From NCBI RefSeq assembly GCF_024519455.1, contig NZ_JALJRY010000001.1, positions 231,153 through 295,152 on the forward strand: a stretch of DNA of 64,000 nucleotides, written 5' to 3'. Source of the DNA: Streptomyces sp. STR69. GTDB lineage: Bacteria; Actinomycetota; Actinomycetes; Streptomycetales; Streptomycetaceae. This document shows, one piece after another, positions 53,320 through 62,323 of the stretch. The translations under genes were made by a program, and so were the position numbers. Below the pieces are notes generated by a model. The model searched no databases. It saw only the letters and a program-made list of their open reading frames with translations, and was not told the DNA's origin. The stretch's first letter is position 1. Each line of letters opens with the position of its first letter.

Positions 53320-55113
53320 TCAGCGCACCCAACCCTCCCGGTACGCCGTCCAGTCCGCCTCCGTCGCCGCGAAGTCCACGTACAGGGCGACGCCGAAGTT
53401 CGCGCGGTCCGCGTCCGTGCGGGACAGGCCGAGCCGTACGCCCCGGACGGCGGCGGGGACGGTCTCGGCGGCGCCCCGGTGGCCGAAGCGGTTCTCGTGG
53501 AAGAAGGGCAGGCCCATCAGGAGGTCGGTGGAGTCCGGGGTGACCTCCAGGGCGAGCGAGGTCTGCTGCGCGACGTAGCCGCCGTAGAGGCTCTGCAGGG
53601 GCTGCATCGTGTCGTACGACATGACGGCGATCTGGTCGACGCGGCGGGCGACCTGGCCGAAGTACGCCTGCGACCACCACTTGGGATGGTTGGTGAGGGT
53701 CCCCCAGAAGGAGTGGAAGGCGGGGAGCGGGTCGATCTGGTGGGCGGCGACGGAGAGTTGGGCGTTCCGGGCCCTGGTGACCTCGTGGAGTCTGTCGAGG
53801 AGGCCGAGGTAGTCGCGGTCGCCGGAGTGCAGGGGTTCCAGGTCGAAGTGGGCGCCCTCGAAGCCGGCGGCGAGGATCTGGCGGGTGGAGGCGACGATCG
53901 CATCGCGGGTCGCCGCGCGCTGCAGCCGCAGACCGTCCGGGCTCTCGGTGGCGAGCTTGTCGCCCAGCCAGGCCTGGACACGGACCCCGGGAAGCGCACG
54001 GTGGACCGACTCGATCAGCCAGGTAGCTCTGGGGTAGTCCGACTCGGGGAGGGTGCCGTCGTGTTCCAGGGGCCCCGAATGGACGTACAGGTCACGGATA
54101 CCGGTGCCTTTCAGCCGGCGGGCCAGCGCGGTGACATCCGAGTCGGTCTTCCGCCCGTCCACCCAGGCGTGGCCCAGCCAGATCGCGTCCTGGTTCCTGG
54201 TGTAGGTGCCGCCTACGGGGTCACCGGTGTAGTTCACACGCAGGGCGATCTCGGCGGCGAGGGTGGGGAGAAGCAGGAGGAGGACGAGCGCGAGGACGAC
54301 ACGACGGGTCCGGCGGACCCACTTCCTCGGTCGTACGGCGGACTTGACGGGGTCGGGGCCCTCGGCCGGGTCGGCAGCCTCTGGGGCGTCAGCGGCCTCT
54401 GTGATCTCGGCACGCTCTGCGACCTCGGCAACCCTCGCGACCTCCGTGACCTCCGTGACCTCCGTGACCTCCGTGACCTTGACAGCCTCGGCATCCTCCA
54501 CGACCTCTGGGACTTCGGCAGCCTCTGCGACCTCGGCACTCTCAGCAACCTCGGCGACCCCCGCGACCTCGACAGCCTCGGCACCCTCCACGACCTCTGG
54601 GACTTCGGCAGCCTCTGTGACCTCGGCACGCTCAGTGCCCTTGGCAACCTCCGCGACCTCAACACCCTTGGCCGGCTCGGCATCCTCCACGGCCTCTGAG
54701 GTCTCCGCAGTCCCGACGGCCAAAGCGGTCTCCGCAGGCTCGACGGCTTCGACGGTCTCAGCGGCTCCGACACCCTCGGCGAGTCCGCCGCCCTCCGCGA
54801 CCTCCGCGACCTCCGCGACCTCCGCGCCCTCCGCGACCTCGCCCTCCACGCTCTCCGCGACTGCGCCCTCGCCCTCATCCGTCACCCCGACCCGAGGTCC
54901 CGCCGACGTTTCCGGCTCCCCCTCGCCCCCAAGGTCCCCCTCCGCCCGCCGGTCCGTCTCCGCGTCCGTCCCTTGATCCGCCCTCTCGCCGGTATCCGTC
55001 CTCACCCCTGCGCTCGCGTCCGCGCCCGTCCCTTGATCCGCCCCCGCGCCGGTATCCGTCCTCACCCCTGCGCTCGCGTCCGCGCCCCCGTCCATGCCCT
55101 CCGCCTGCGTCAT
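53320..55113 (-). CDS. Membrane-anchored glycosidase-like protein with Glu-Val-Ala repeats
   Basis: 597 residues. Residues 1-60 contain two 20-residue repeats (GADASAGVRTDTG), from a 60-bp DNA duplication. Residues about 90-245 are low-complexity, built of E-V-A, E-V-T and E-V-P tripeptides. A basic stop and one membrane helix follow (RRVVLALVLLLLLPTLAAE, about 272-290). The external C-terminal domain (about 300-597) resembles TIM-barrel glycoside-hydrolase-like proteins, with FEGAHFDLEPLHSGD (a D-x-E motif as in GH18 folds) and MSYDTM. The catalytic function is plausible but unproved. ATG 55113 has GGAGGGG upstream. Confidence 0.75.
   Translation of the reverse strand: MTQAEGMDGGADASAGVRTDTGAGADQGTGADASAGVRTDTGERADQGTDAETDRRAEGDLGGEGEPETSAGPRVGVTDEGEGAVAESVEGEVAEGAEVAEVAEVAEGGGLAEGVGAAETVEAVEPAETALAVGTAETSEAVEDAEPAKGVEVAEVAKGTERAEVTEAAEVPEVVEGAEAVEVAGVAEVAESAEVAEAAEVPEVVEDAEAVKVTEVTEVTEVTEVARVAEVAERAEITEAADAPEAADPAEGPDPVKSAVRPRKWVRRTRRVVLALVLLLLLPTLAAEIALRVNYTGDPVGGTYTRNQDAIWLGHAWVDGRKTDSDVTALARRLKGTGIRDLYVHSGPLEHDGTLPESDYPRATWLIESVHRALPGVRVQAWLGDKLATESPDGLRLQRAATRDAIVASTRQILAAGFEGAHFDLEPLHSGDRDYLGLLDRLHEVTRARNAQLSVAAHQIDPLPAFHSFWGTLTNHPKWWSQAYFGQVARRVDQIAVMSYDTMQPLQSLYGGYVAQQTSLALEVTPDSTDLLMGLPFFHENRFGHRGAAETVPAAVRGVRLGLSRTDADRANFGVALYVDFAATEADWTAYREGWVR
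54361..54900. repeat. Nine-base microsatellite-like repeat encoding E-V-A/E-V-T
   Basis: GACCTCCGT/GACCTCCGC units recur in tandem at 54440-54478 and 54798-54842, and more degenerate copies fill the region. A larger 90-base period is visible: 54481 onward is repeated almost exactly from 54571 (GACAGCCTCGGCA then CCTCCACGACCTCTGG). The repeat length is a multiple of three, so expansion or contraction keeps the reading frame. Confidence 0.85.
54961..55080. repeat. Exact-length 60-bp tandem duplication
   Basis: 54961-55020 is repeated at 55021-55080 with very few differences (for example CGCGTCCGTC/CGCGCCCGTC and CCCTCTCGCC/CCCCCGCGCC). It encodes two 20-residue repeats near the N-terminus of the glycosidase-like protein. 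Confidence 0.92.
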
Positions 55114-55236
55114 CCCCGCGTCTCCCCTCCCCGTGGCCGTACACCTCTCGCCTCACTCGCCCCCGGAGCTGCCCCTTGCCCCACCCTGGGCGCATCCCGG
55201 TCGCGCGACCGCATTCCTGCTCATACGCTCCGAAAT

Positions 55237-56844
55237 GTGACGTCATCCTTGATACGCGGCCGGCCGCGACGCGCGGCCTCTCACATATCCGTGCGGGTGG
55301 CGCATGCCGTGCTGGGTGGGGCGGCCGGGGTCGTGTGGCTGGTGTTGCCGGTGATGACGATCAATGCGGAGGTTCCGGTTGCGGCCACCCGGGCCGGGCC
55401 CACCGCCGGCCGGGCCGGGCAGGGGGCCGCCGCCGACCAGGAGGCCGACGGAACGTCCGCTGCCGACCTCGTCCTGCCGCTCGCCGCAGTCGGCGGAGTG
55501 GGGATACTCGCGGGGTACGGATATGTACGGCGTACCCGTAGGGCCCGTACCCGTACGACTCCCGGGGTGGCGGCACCCGTAGTACCACCCGTGGTGTCGT
55601 CCCGGCCCCCCGTGACTCCACTGCCCCTACTGGAACGCCAGGCCGGTGCCGCGCTCGTCCAGGCCGACGACTGCGTACGCACCAGCCGGGCGGAACTCTC
55701 CTTCGCCGAGGCCCGGTCCGGGCCGGCAGCCGTCGAACCGTTCCACCGGATCCTGCGGGAGGCCGAGCGCGAACTCGCCGCCGCCTTCGCGATACACCTG
55801 CGCTACGGCCAAGGCGTCCCGGAGGGCGGTGAAGAGGAAGCGGCTCGCCGCCAGGCACTCGCCGGCATCGTCGGGCGGTGTGCCGAGGCCGGGCGGCGAC
55901 TGGATGCCGCAGCCCCGGGGTTCGATCGACTCCGGGCGCTGGAGCGGGAGATGAGCGGGGCGCTGGAGGTCGCGGAGGGGCGGTTCCGTGAACTGACCGG
56001 CCGTAGCGGGGCCGTAGAAGCCACACTCGCCGGCCTGCACGCCCACTACCCGGCATCGGCCACCGACGCAGTCACCGGATACGTCGAACAGGCCAAGGAC
56101 CGGCTGGTGTTCGCCACGACTCATCTCAACCAGGCCCGCCAGGCAGCCGACTTGGAGCGAACCGAGCAGGCGGTGCGCGAGCTGCGTGCCGCCGAGGGCG
56201 CCGTCGGTCAGGCCGACACCCTCCTGACCGGCGTCGACCAGCTCGCCGACTCCCTCGCCGAAGCTGCCGACTTGGTCCCGGCCGCGCTCACCGGCGCGGA
56301 GGCGGAGCGGGAGAGGGCAAGGGCGCAGGCAGCCGCCGGGGCAGTCGACGGTGCGTCCCGCTCCCTCCTGGACGACACCGACGCCGCCCTCGCCGCCGTA
56401 CGGGAGGAACTGACCGGCGACCGTCCGTACGACCCCCTCGGCGCCCTGCGGAGCATCGTGCGGGCCGTGTCGGCGCTGGGCGCCGGGCAGGACGGTGTGC
56501 TCGGTGCCGCCGCGTGGCTCGTCGGCCGCGGTGACGTCCGTGCGGCGGACGGATTCGTGGCGACGCACCGGGGTGCGGTCGGCGCCGGCGCGCGGACCCT
56601 GCTGGCGACGGCGGAACGGCTGCTCGGCACCGATCCCGCCGCGGCCGACGAACCCGCGCTGGAGGCGCGGGAGTTGGCCGAGCAGGACGTCCGTATGCAC
56701 GGCAATCCGTACTCCGGCGGCGCCGAGCACACGAGCGGAGCCGTCCTCGGCGGGGTGCTGCTCGGTGAGGATCCGGACGGCGGCCCGCCACTCGCCTTCG
56801 GCGGACCGGACACCCGGAAACGCGGGGAACCCCACCCGGGATAG
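55237..56844 (+). CDS. Membrane/coiled-coil protein of unknown function
   Basis: 535 residues. An N-terminal hydrophobic segment (HAVLGGAAGVVWLVLPV, about 22-38) and a second (LVLPLAAVGGVGILAGYGYV, about 77-96) are followed by a basic Arg-Thr stretch. Residues 130-510 are helical and acidic, predicted coiled coil (ILREAERELAAAF and so on). The C-terminal part resembles the helical region that follows a TPM domain in longer Streptomyces membrane proteins, but no TPM domain is present, so this may be a shortened form. GTG 55237 lacks a ribosome-binding site and could be leaderless (CATACG nine bases upstream). Confidence 0.65.
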   Translation: MTSSLIRGRPRRAASHISVRVAHAVLGGAAGVVWLVLPVMTINAEVPVAATRAGPTAGRAGQGAAADQEADGTSAADLVLPLAAVGGVGILAGYGYVRRTRRARTRTTPGVAAPVVPPVVSSRPPVTPLPLLERQAGAALVQADDCVRTSRAELSFAEARSGPAAVEPFHRILREAERELAAAFAIHLRYGQGVPEGGEEEAARRQALAGIVGRCAEAGRRLDAAAPGFDRLRALEREMSGALEVAEGRFRELTGRSGAVEATLAGLHAHYPASATDAVTGYVEQAKDRLVFATTHLNQARQAADLERTEQAVRELRAAEGAVGQADTLLTGVDQLADSLAEAADLVPAALTGAEAERERARAQAAAGAVDGASRSLLDDTDAALAAVREELTGDRPYDPLGALRSIVRAVSALGAGQDGVLGAAAWLVGRGDVRAADGFVATHRGAVGAGARTLLATAERLLGTDPAAADEPALEARELAEQDVRMHGNPYSGGAEHTSGAVLGGVLLGEDPDGGPPLAFGGPDTRKRGEPHPG

Positions 56845-56861
56845 GCCCGCCTCCAGCTCCG

Positions 56862-59528
56862 TCAGAACAGGCTGAGCAGCGCCTCCGCCGGGTCCACCAT
56901 GCCGGTTTCGCCGTCCGGCAGCGGGAGTTCGAACCACACCGTCTTGCCGCGGGGGGTCCTGCGTGAGCCCCAGGCCGCCGACAGGAGGCCGACCAGTTGG
57001 AGGCCCCGGCCGCCCTCGTCGGTGTCGCGGGCGCGGCGGCGGCGCGGCTGGACCAGACCCGCGTCCCAGACCTCGCACACCAACGTGCGGTCCAGCAACA
57101 GCCGTAGCCTGATCTCGCCCTCGCCGTACCGGAGTGCGTTCGTCACCAGTTCGCTGACCAGCAACTCCGTGGTGTCGATGAGGGGTTCGAGGTCCCAGGA
57201 CTGGAGTCGGGCGCGCGCGTACTCGCGGGCGCGGCCCACGCTGCGCGGCTCGCGCGGCAGCGTCCAGTCGCCGACGGAGTCCTCGGGCAGACCCTGGACG
57301 CGGGCCATCAGCAGCGCGATGTCGTCCTCGCCGTGGTGGGTGTCGAGGGTGCTGAGGACGTGGTCGCAGACGTCCTCCAGGTCGCGGTGGGTCTCGGCGT
57401 TGAGTGCCGCGGCCGTGGACGGAGGGCCGTCGTGCGACGGGCGGTTGGGGTCGGTCAGGGCGCCCACGAAGGCCTGGAGGCCCTCGTCGAGGGGGTGGTC
57501 GCGGGATTCGACCAGTCCATCCGTGTAGAGCGCCAACAGTGCGCCTTCGGGCAGTTCGACCTCCACCTCCTCGAAGGGCTCGCCGCCGACGCCGAGCGGC
57601 ATGCCGGGCGGGACGTCGAGCATCAGCGCCGCCTCGCCGGGTTCCACCAGGACCGGCGGGAGATGCCCCGCGTTGGCGAAGGTGCACCGCCTGGTCACCG
57701 AGTCGTAGACGGCGTAGATGCAGGTCGCGAGGTACACCTCGGAGAGGTCGGCCTCGCGGGGGCGGCGGGCGGCCCGGGTGGCCTGCTGGACGCCGCCGGG
57801 GGTGCCGAGGCCGCGCGCGATCTCGTCCAGGGCGGACAACACCTCCGCCGGTTCCAGATCCAGCAGCGCCAACGTCCGTACCGCCGTGCGCAGTTCACCC
57901 ATCGCGACGGCCGCGCGCAGTCCGCGGCCCATGACGTCGCCGACGACCAACGCCGTGCGGTGGCCGGGGAGTTCGATGACGTCGAACCAGTCGCCGCCGA
58001 CCTCCGTCGCCGCGTTCCCGGGCAGATAGCGGCAGGCGATGTCGAGGCCGGATGCCTCCGGGTCGCCGGGCGGGAGGAGCGAGCGTTGCAGTATCAACGC
58101 CCGTTCGTGTTCGCGCCGGTAGAGGCGGGCGTTGTCGATGCAGACGGCGGCCCGTGCCGCCATCTCCACCGCGAGGTCCCGGTCCCGGTCGCCGAACGGC
58201 TCGCTGCCCTTCGTCCGGGCGAACTGCACGAGTCCTACGACGGTGTCGTGGGCGACCATCGGCACGGCCAGCGTGGACTGGACGGGGCCGCCCTCCTCGG
58301 CGGGGACGTACTGCGGGCGGGCGGTGCGCAGGGCGTCCGCGCAGGGCGAGTTGAAGGGGTAGTGGTGGACCGCGTTGACGGCGACGGGTGCGCCGCCGCC
58401 GACGAAGGGGGCGTCGGAGACCGCGCTGGCGAAGGCCACCCGGCGCACTTCCGCGCTGCCGTCGGCCCGCCCGGGCGGGGTCTCGTCGCCGGCCAGCAGG
58501 CCCTGGTAGAGGTCGACGGTCGCCAGGTCGCAGAAGCCGGGGACGACGATGTCGAGGAGTTCGCGGGCGGTGGTCTCCAGGTCGAGGGAGTTCCCGATGC
58601 GGGCGCCGACCTCGTTCAGAAGGGCGAGATTGCGCCGTGCGGAGGCGGCCTCGCGGGCGGCGGCGCGGCGGGCGGTGACGTCGGTGCCGAGCCAGGCGAT
58701 GCCGATGGGGCGCCCGCTGCCGCTGTGCACGCGGTAGAGGTTGATGGACCAGTGCCGGCGCTCCTCGGATCCGGGTACGAATCCACTGACCTGCATGTCC
58801 GTTATCGAGTTGCCGGTCTCCAGGACCCGGCGCAGGGTCGCGGTGACCCGCTCGGCCTCGGGGCTCTGCAGATAGTCCTGGACGCCGTTGCCCCGGTGGT
58901 CGTCGGGGGTGCCGCCGAAGGTGTTGGCGATCTGCTGGTTGGCGCGCCGGACCCGCAGGTCGGGGTCGATCAGCAGGAAACCGAACGGAGATTGACCGAA
59001 TATCGACTGCGAGGCGGCGAGATCGGTCTCTATCCGGCGCAGGATACGGACGTCGACGACGATGCAGACGGCGGCCCGCTCGCCCTCCTCGGTCCGGGTC
59101 GGCATCACATAGACCTCGGCGAGACCCTCCTTGCCCGGATCGCCGTCCGCGGTCTCCGGCACCCGGAAAGGCACCACACCGGTCCACTCCCGGCCGTCCA
59201 GGATCTCGGCCATCTTCCGCTGGCCGCGCTCCCGCAGCTCGGGGTCGACGAACGCCTCGATGGGGTCCATGCCGACCGCGTGCTCCGTGGGGATGCCGAA
59301 GAGCTGCTCGGCCCGCAGGCTCCACTGGTCGACCAGCCCGTCGGGGCCGATGGAGAAGGAGGCGACCTTGATGTAGTCGTAGATCGAGCCGGGTGGGCTG
59401 CTCTGCCACATGGCGTCGCCGACGGACATGGCGTCGACGGAGGGCACGTCGGCGAAGCCCACGGCATCAGCCCTCGCGCCGCCCGACGGGTCCTCGGACT
59501 CCGTGGCCTTCGCTGGTATCTCGCTCAC
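56862..59528 (-). CDS. PAS-PAS-GAF-PP2C phosphatase with C-terminal ATPase domain
   Basis: 888 residues. PAS-type domains lie at about 50-165 and 175-290, GAF at about 305-475, a SpoIIE/PP2C phosphatase at about 490-725 (VGGDWFDV, GDVMGRG and GEDDIALL carry the metal-binding Asp), and a HATPase anti-sigma-like domain at about 745-880 (LVSELVTNALRYGEG, GRGLQLV). It may dephosphorylate an anti-sigma antagonist and phosphorylate it in turn, so both arms of a partner-switch would be in one protein. GTG 59528 is placed after the GGAGGGG site. Convergent to the 55237 gene. Confidence 0.88.
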   Translation of the reverse strand: MSEIPAKATESEDPSGGARADAVGFADVPSVDAMSVGDAMWQSSPPGSIYDYIKVASFSIGPDGLVDQWSLRAEQLFGIPTEHAVGMDPIEAFVDPELRERGQRKMAEILDGREWTGVVPFRVPETADGDPGKEGLAEVYVMPTRTEEGERAAVCIVVDVRILRRIETDLAASQSIFGQSPFGFLLIDPDLRVRRANQQIANTFGGTPDDHRGNGVQDYLQSPEAERVTATLRRVLETGNSITDMQVSGFVPGSEERRHWSINLYRVHSGSGRPIGIAWLGTDVTARRAAAREAASARRNLALLNEVGARIGNSLDLETTARELLDIVVPGFCDLATVDLYQGLLAGDETPPGRADGSAEVRRVAFASAVSDAPFVGGGAPVAVNAVHHYPFNSPCADALRTARPQYVPAEEGGPVQSTLAVPMVAHDTVVGLVQFARTKGSEPFGDRDRDLAVEMAARAAVCIDNARLYRREHERALILQRSLLPPGDPEASGLDIACRYLPGNAATEVGGDWFDVIELPGHRTALVVGDVMGRGLRAAVAMGELRTAVRTLALLDLEPAEVLSALDEIARGLGTPGGVQQATRAARRPREADLSEVYLATCIYAVYDSVTRRCTFANAGHLPPVLVEPGEAALMLDVPPGMPLGVGGEPFEEVEVELPEGALLALYTDGLVESRDHPLDEGLQAFVGALTDPNRPSHDGPPSTAAALNAETHRDLEDVCDHVLSTLDTHHGEDDIALLMARVQGLPEDSVGDWTLPREPRSVGRAREYARARLQSWDLEPLIDTTELLVSELVTNALRYGEGEIRLRLLLDRTLVCEVWDAGLVQPRRRRARDTDEGGRGLQLVGLLSAAWGSRRTPRGKTVWFELPLPDGETGMVDPAEALLSLF

Positions 59529-59585
59529 GCGAACCGTCCCCTCCAGCTCACCGCGTCCGGCACCGGTCACCGGGGGCGGCTGCCC

Positions 59586-59614
59586 GCAGTATCCAGCACT
59601 ACGGCGCCCCACAA
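59586..59614 (-). promoter_or_regulatory. Possible promoter of the SpoIIE-type gene
   Basis: TTGTGG (complement of 59609-59614) and TACTGC (complement of 59586-59591) are spaced by 17 bases, about 58 bases upstream of GTG 59528. The remaining gap 59615-59801 holds no supported gene. Confidence 0.4.
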
Positions 59615-59801
59615 CACGGTGTTCACGATCACAGGACAATCCCGATGCATTTCGGACCGTCCCGCGACAACACTCCCAGTCTTCTAACCAGCGGACACGC
59701 AGTCGAACCACGCCGATCGACAACCGTCACAGGCCTTGACCAATCGATGGACACCACTGTCCGGTTCGTACAGGAGCGTGCGCCCGCGCGCCGGCCCGGG
59801 T

Positions 59802-60209
59802 TCATCCCGGCACCGCGAGTTCGAACCACACCGTCTTGCCCGCCTCCCCGGGCCGGGTGCCCCAGCGGACGCAGGCGTCGGCGACCAGCTGGAGGCCACG
59901 TCCGCTCTCGTCCTCGGGGCGGGCGACGCGCTCGCGCGGCGGGTCGGGAAGCGGGTCGGAGACCTCGACGAGCAGGACGCCGCCCGGGCGCGCGGGGCGG
60001 ACCAGGCGGACGCCGATGGGGCCCGTGGCGTGCCGCAGCGCGTTGGTCACCAGCTCGCTGACCAGCAGCGTCGCGATGTCGTCGAGGGCGCCGAGGTCCC
60101 AGTCGCGCAGTTGACCGCGGACGGCCGAGCGCGCGGTGCGGACGGCTCCGGGGTCGGCGGGAAAGGTCCACTCGGCGCGGTCGCCTTCGGTGTCGATCAA
60201 GCCGATCAC
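59802..60209 (-). CDS. RsbW-like ATP-binding (anti-sigma factor type) protein
   Basis: 135 residues, HATPase_c fold without other domains. It shows LVSELVTNALRHATG near residue 48 (N box), LVEVSDPLPDPP near residue 80, and ESGRGLQLVADACVRWG near residue 100 (G box), ending in KTVWFELAVPG. The C-terminus closely parallels the ATPase domain of the large phosphatase downstream (KTVWFELPLPDG), which suggests that they act on similar antagonists. GTG 60209 gives the family length. Transcribed in the same direction as the phosphatase, 270 bases apart, with its own possible promoter. Confidence 0.87.
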   Translation of the reverse strand: MIGLIDTEGDRAEWTFPADPGAVRTARSAVRGQLRDWDLGALDDIATLLVSELVTNALRHATGPIGVRLVRPARPGGVLLVEVSDPLPDPPRERVARPEDESGRGLQLVADACVRWGTRPGEAGKTVWFELAVPG

Positions 60210-60248
60210 ATCCCGGGCCGGCCCAGCACACCCATGTCCGATTTCATG

Positions 60249-60276
60249 GGGTTAATGGGCACATACCCGATATCAA
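60249..60276 (-). promoter_or_regulatory. Possible promoter of the RsbW-like gene
   Basis: TTGATA (complement of 60271-60276) and TAACCC (complement of 60249-60254) are spaced by 16 bases, with the transcript expected to start about 30-35 bases before GTG 60209. Confidence 0.35.
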
Positions 60277-60434
60277 GGGCCCGGTATCGCCCCGGAGGGC
60301 GCAGTGTGGCACGAACGGCGTACAACGAGCCCGGCGCACTCCGCCGTCCCGCCCCCCATGTGCATCCGGCGCGCCCGTCCGCCACGAACTACGGCGGGTT
60401 CGGCACGCCCGGCTCGTCCCGGCCTACGACGGGT

Positions 60435-60863
60435 TCAGCGCGCCCCGGCATCGAGGAGCGCGAGCGTCTCCCGTACGGCGGGCACGTCCGGGTCGAGCCA
60501 GTCGACGGTCCAGATGTCCGCGGGGGCGAGCCAGCGCAGCTCGTCGTGGTCCTGCAGGGGGCGCGGGCGGGGCGAACCGGGGAGCAGCCGGGCCGTCCAG
60601 ACCTGGAGGACGTACGGCGGCTTCAGCGGCCACTCCCCCGGGACGCGGGCGACGGTCTCGGCGTCGACGCCGAGTTCCTCGTGGAGTTCGCGCACCAGCG
60701 CGGCGTCGGGGCGCTCACCGGGCTCCACTTTGCCGCCGGGGAGCTCCCAGCGCCCGGCCAGTTCGGGGGGTGCGCTGCGGCGTGCGGCGAGCAGCCGGCC
60801 GCCGTGGCCGCCGTCGCCGTCGTCGAACAGGGCGGCTCCGACCACCACGATCCGTGTCGTCAT
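60435..60863 (-). CDS. NUDIX hydrolase (MutT-like)
   Basis: 142 residues. The NUDIX box is intact, from GGKVEPGE near residue 43 through RELHEELG near residue 58, with the metal-binding Glu residues. It begins M-T-T-R-I-V-V-V-G-A-A and has RWELPGGK, similar to MutT/8-oxo-dGTP pyrophosphohydrolases. It would cleave damaged nucleotides or other nucleoside diphosphate compounds in the cytoplasm. ATG 60863 gives the usual length. It lies 23 bases downstream of the SPOR-like gene on the same strand, so they may be co-transcribed. Confidence 0.9.
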   Translation of the reverse strand: MTTRIVVVGAALFDDGDGGHGGRLLAARRSAPPELAGRWELPGGKVEPGERPDAALVRELHEELGVDAETVARVPGEWPLKPPYVLQVWTARLLPGSPRPRPLQDHDELRWLAPADIWTVDWLDPDVPAVRETLALLDAGAR

Positions 60864-60886
60864 GCGCCGGAGCCTACGGGGTGCGG

Positions 60887-61078
60887 TCAGTTGCGGGTGG
60901 CGTCCCCGTTCTGCCCGATCCGCTCGACCCAGTAGAGCTGCTTGTGCTTGCGGTCGTCGAGGCTGTCCGCGATCTTCTGGGCCTCGGCGCGGGTCGCGTA
61001 CCTGCCCACGCGGTAGCGATTGCCGTTGTCGTCCTGCCTTATCACGAGCCAGGGAAGAGTGATCGTGCCGTCGTTCAT
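60887..61078 (-). CDS. SPOR-domain-like small protein
   Basis: 63 residues. WLVIRQDDNGNRYRVGRYATRAEA, written here as a SPOR-like pattern of V-I-R...Y-R-V-G-R-Y-A-T-R-A-E-A, gives an RNP-like beta-alpha-beta core as in septal peptidoglycan-binding SPOR domains, followed by a helix with QKIADSLDD. There is no membrane segment or signal peptide, so unlike FtsN it is likely cytoplasmic, and its ligand is unclear. ATG 61078 has GGAGGGG six bases upstream. Confidence 0.8.
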   Translation of the reverse strand: MNDGTITLPWLVIRQDDNGNRYRVGRYATRAEAQKIADSLDDRKHKQLYWVERIGQNGDATRN

Positions 61079-61423
61079 CGCGCCCCTCCGCTTCCCGCTC
61101 GCGGTTCGTGCCGTGCCCCACCGCATAAGGAAACCGCAATCCGCATATGCCGGAGCCTACGCCTAACCTTCACGCAGCGAACACGGCTTTTCACGAAGAG
61201 GTACGCAACCAGCCATGACGGAGGGGGCGCACGACTACGAACGCGCCGTTGGCACACCTCGATGCATCCGGCCGGAGGCACGCTACAGGTCCCGCGAGCG
61301 ACCTGCGAGAAAGACCGGAATCCAACGGCCGTCAAGGCAGGGCGGATTGACCGGTTCCGGCGACAAGTGCCGGGAAAGTAGCGCTACTTCACCTGGAATG
61401 CACCCAACGTGCCACTCGGCGCG
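61079..61423. other. Intergenic region
   Basis: 345 bases between the SPOR-like gene and the GntR gene. Codon use does not support a gene on either strand; an ATG-started frame at 61215 has no family resemblance and atypical composition. No clear promoter or hairpin was found. Confidence 0.4.
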
Positions 61424-62176
61424 CTACTTCACGGGAAGGTGGTAGGCGATCCGGTACCGGTCGGCCGGGACGACCACGTCGGCCGTCTCCACCGCACGCC
61501 CCGAGGCGTAGTACGTGCGCTGGATGACCAGGACCACATGCCCGGGGACACCGCCCAGCGCGAGCAGTTCCTCGGAGAGGCCGGGCCGGGCGCCGACCTC
61601 CTCGGTGACGTTGTCCACGACGACGTCGATGGCCCGCATCCGCTCGACGACCCCCATGCCGCCGAGCGGGCCCTCCTCGGGCAGCATCACGGGCGTACGG
61701 CCGGTCACCGCGAGGGGTTCCCAGGACGTGGAGAGCATCATCGTCTCGCCGGCGTCCCGGAACACGTACTTCGTGCGCATCACGCGCTCGCCGGCCTGGA
61801 GGCCGAGCCGCTCGGCGATCGCGCCGCCTGCCTCGGTCTGCTCGCTGCTGGACTCCCAGGTGCCGCGCGCCTCGCCGTCGGCCTGCTCCTGCCGGAACGG
61901 TGTCGCGCCGGCGGGCGGCCGGAACCCGGAGCGGGCGATACGGCGCGGCACGGGACGCTCGCGCACATAGGTCCCCGAGCCGGAGCGGCCCTCGACCAGC
62001 CCCTCGGCCATCAGCACCTTGCGCGCCTCCAGGGCGACCGTGTCCGAGACGCCGTACTCCTCGCGGATTCTGGCCTGCGAGGGCAGCCGGGTGTGCGGGG
62101 GCAGCCTGCCGTCGACGATCTTCTTGCGGAGATCACCCGCGACGCGCAGATACGCCGGCTGCTCACCGAATGTCAC
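61424..62176 (-). CDS. GntR family transcriptional regulator (HutC/UTRA type)
   Basis: 250 residues. The winged helix-turn-helix fills residues 1-75 (YLRVAGDLRKKIVDG, PSQARIREEYGVS, AEGLVEGRSGSGTYV). A UTRA effector domain follows at about 90-245 (ERLGLQAGERVMRTKYVF, YYASGRAVETADVVVPADR). It senses a small molecule and probably regulates its own or nearby genes. GTG 62176 has GGGAG seven bases upstream. A TTGTACAG element at 62194-62201 just before the start could be its operator. Confidence 0.88.
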   Translation of the reverse strand: MTFGEQPAYLRVAGDLRKKIVDGRLPPHTRLPSQARIREEYGVSDTVALEARKVLMAEGLVEGRSGSGTYVRERPVPRRIARSGFRPPAGATPFRQEQADGEARGTWESSSEQTEAGGAIAERLGLQAGERVMRTKYVFRDAGETMMLSTSWEPLAVTGRTPVMLPEEGPLGGMGVVERMRAIDVVVDNVTEEVGARPGLSEELLALGGVPGHVVLVIQRTYYASGRAVETADVVVPADRYRIAYHLPVK

Positions 62177-62323
62177 TGGCCGCTCCCATCAGGTTGTACA
62201 GACAGCAACAGCCTGGCAACCGTGGGTTGTGCCATGCAAGCAAAGGCCAGAGAATCACTCGATGTGATGACTTGTGCCCGGCGTGGGCTTTACCCAGGCA
62301 GTTTCTCCCCGCTATAGAGGCCG

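Noticed and set aside
53281..54699. Long plus-strand open frame full of Asp-Leu-Arg/Asp-Leu-Asp repeats opposite the glycosidase-like gene.
   Set aside because: It is the antisense reading of the nine-base repeat region; it has no ribosome-binding site and no family resemblance, and the minus strand carries the membrane helix and folded domain.
61215..61445. A 76-codon plus-strand frame upstream of and overlapping the GntR gene.
   Set aside because: No recognisable domain, weak ribosome-binding site and atypical codon use; it also overlaps the GntR 3' end.
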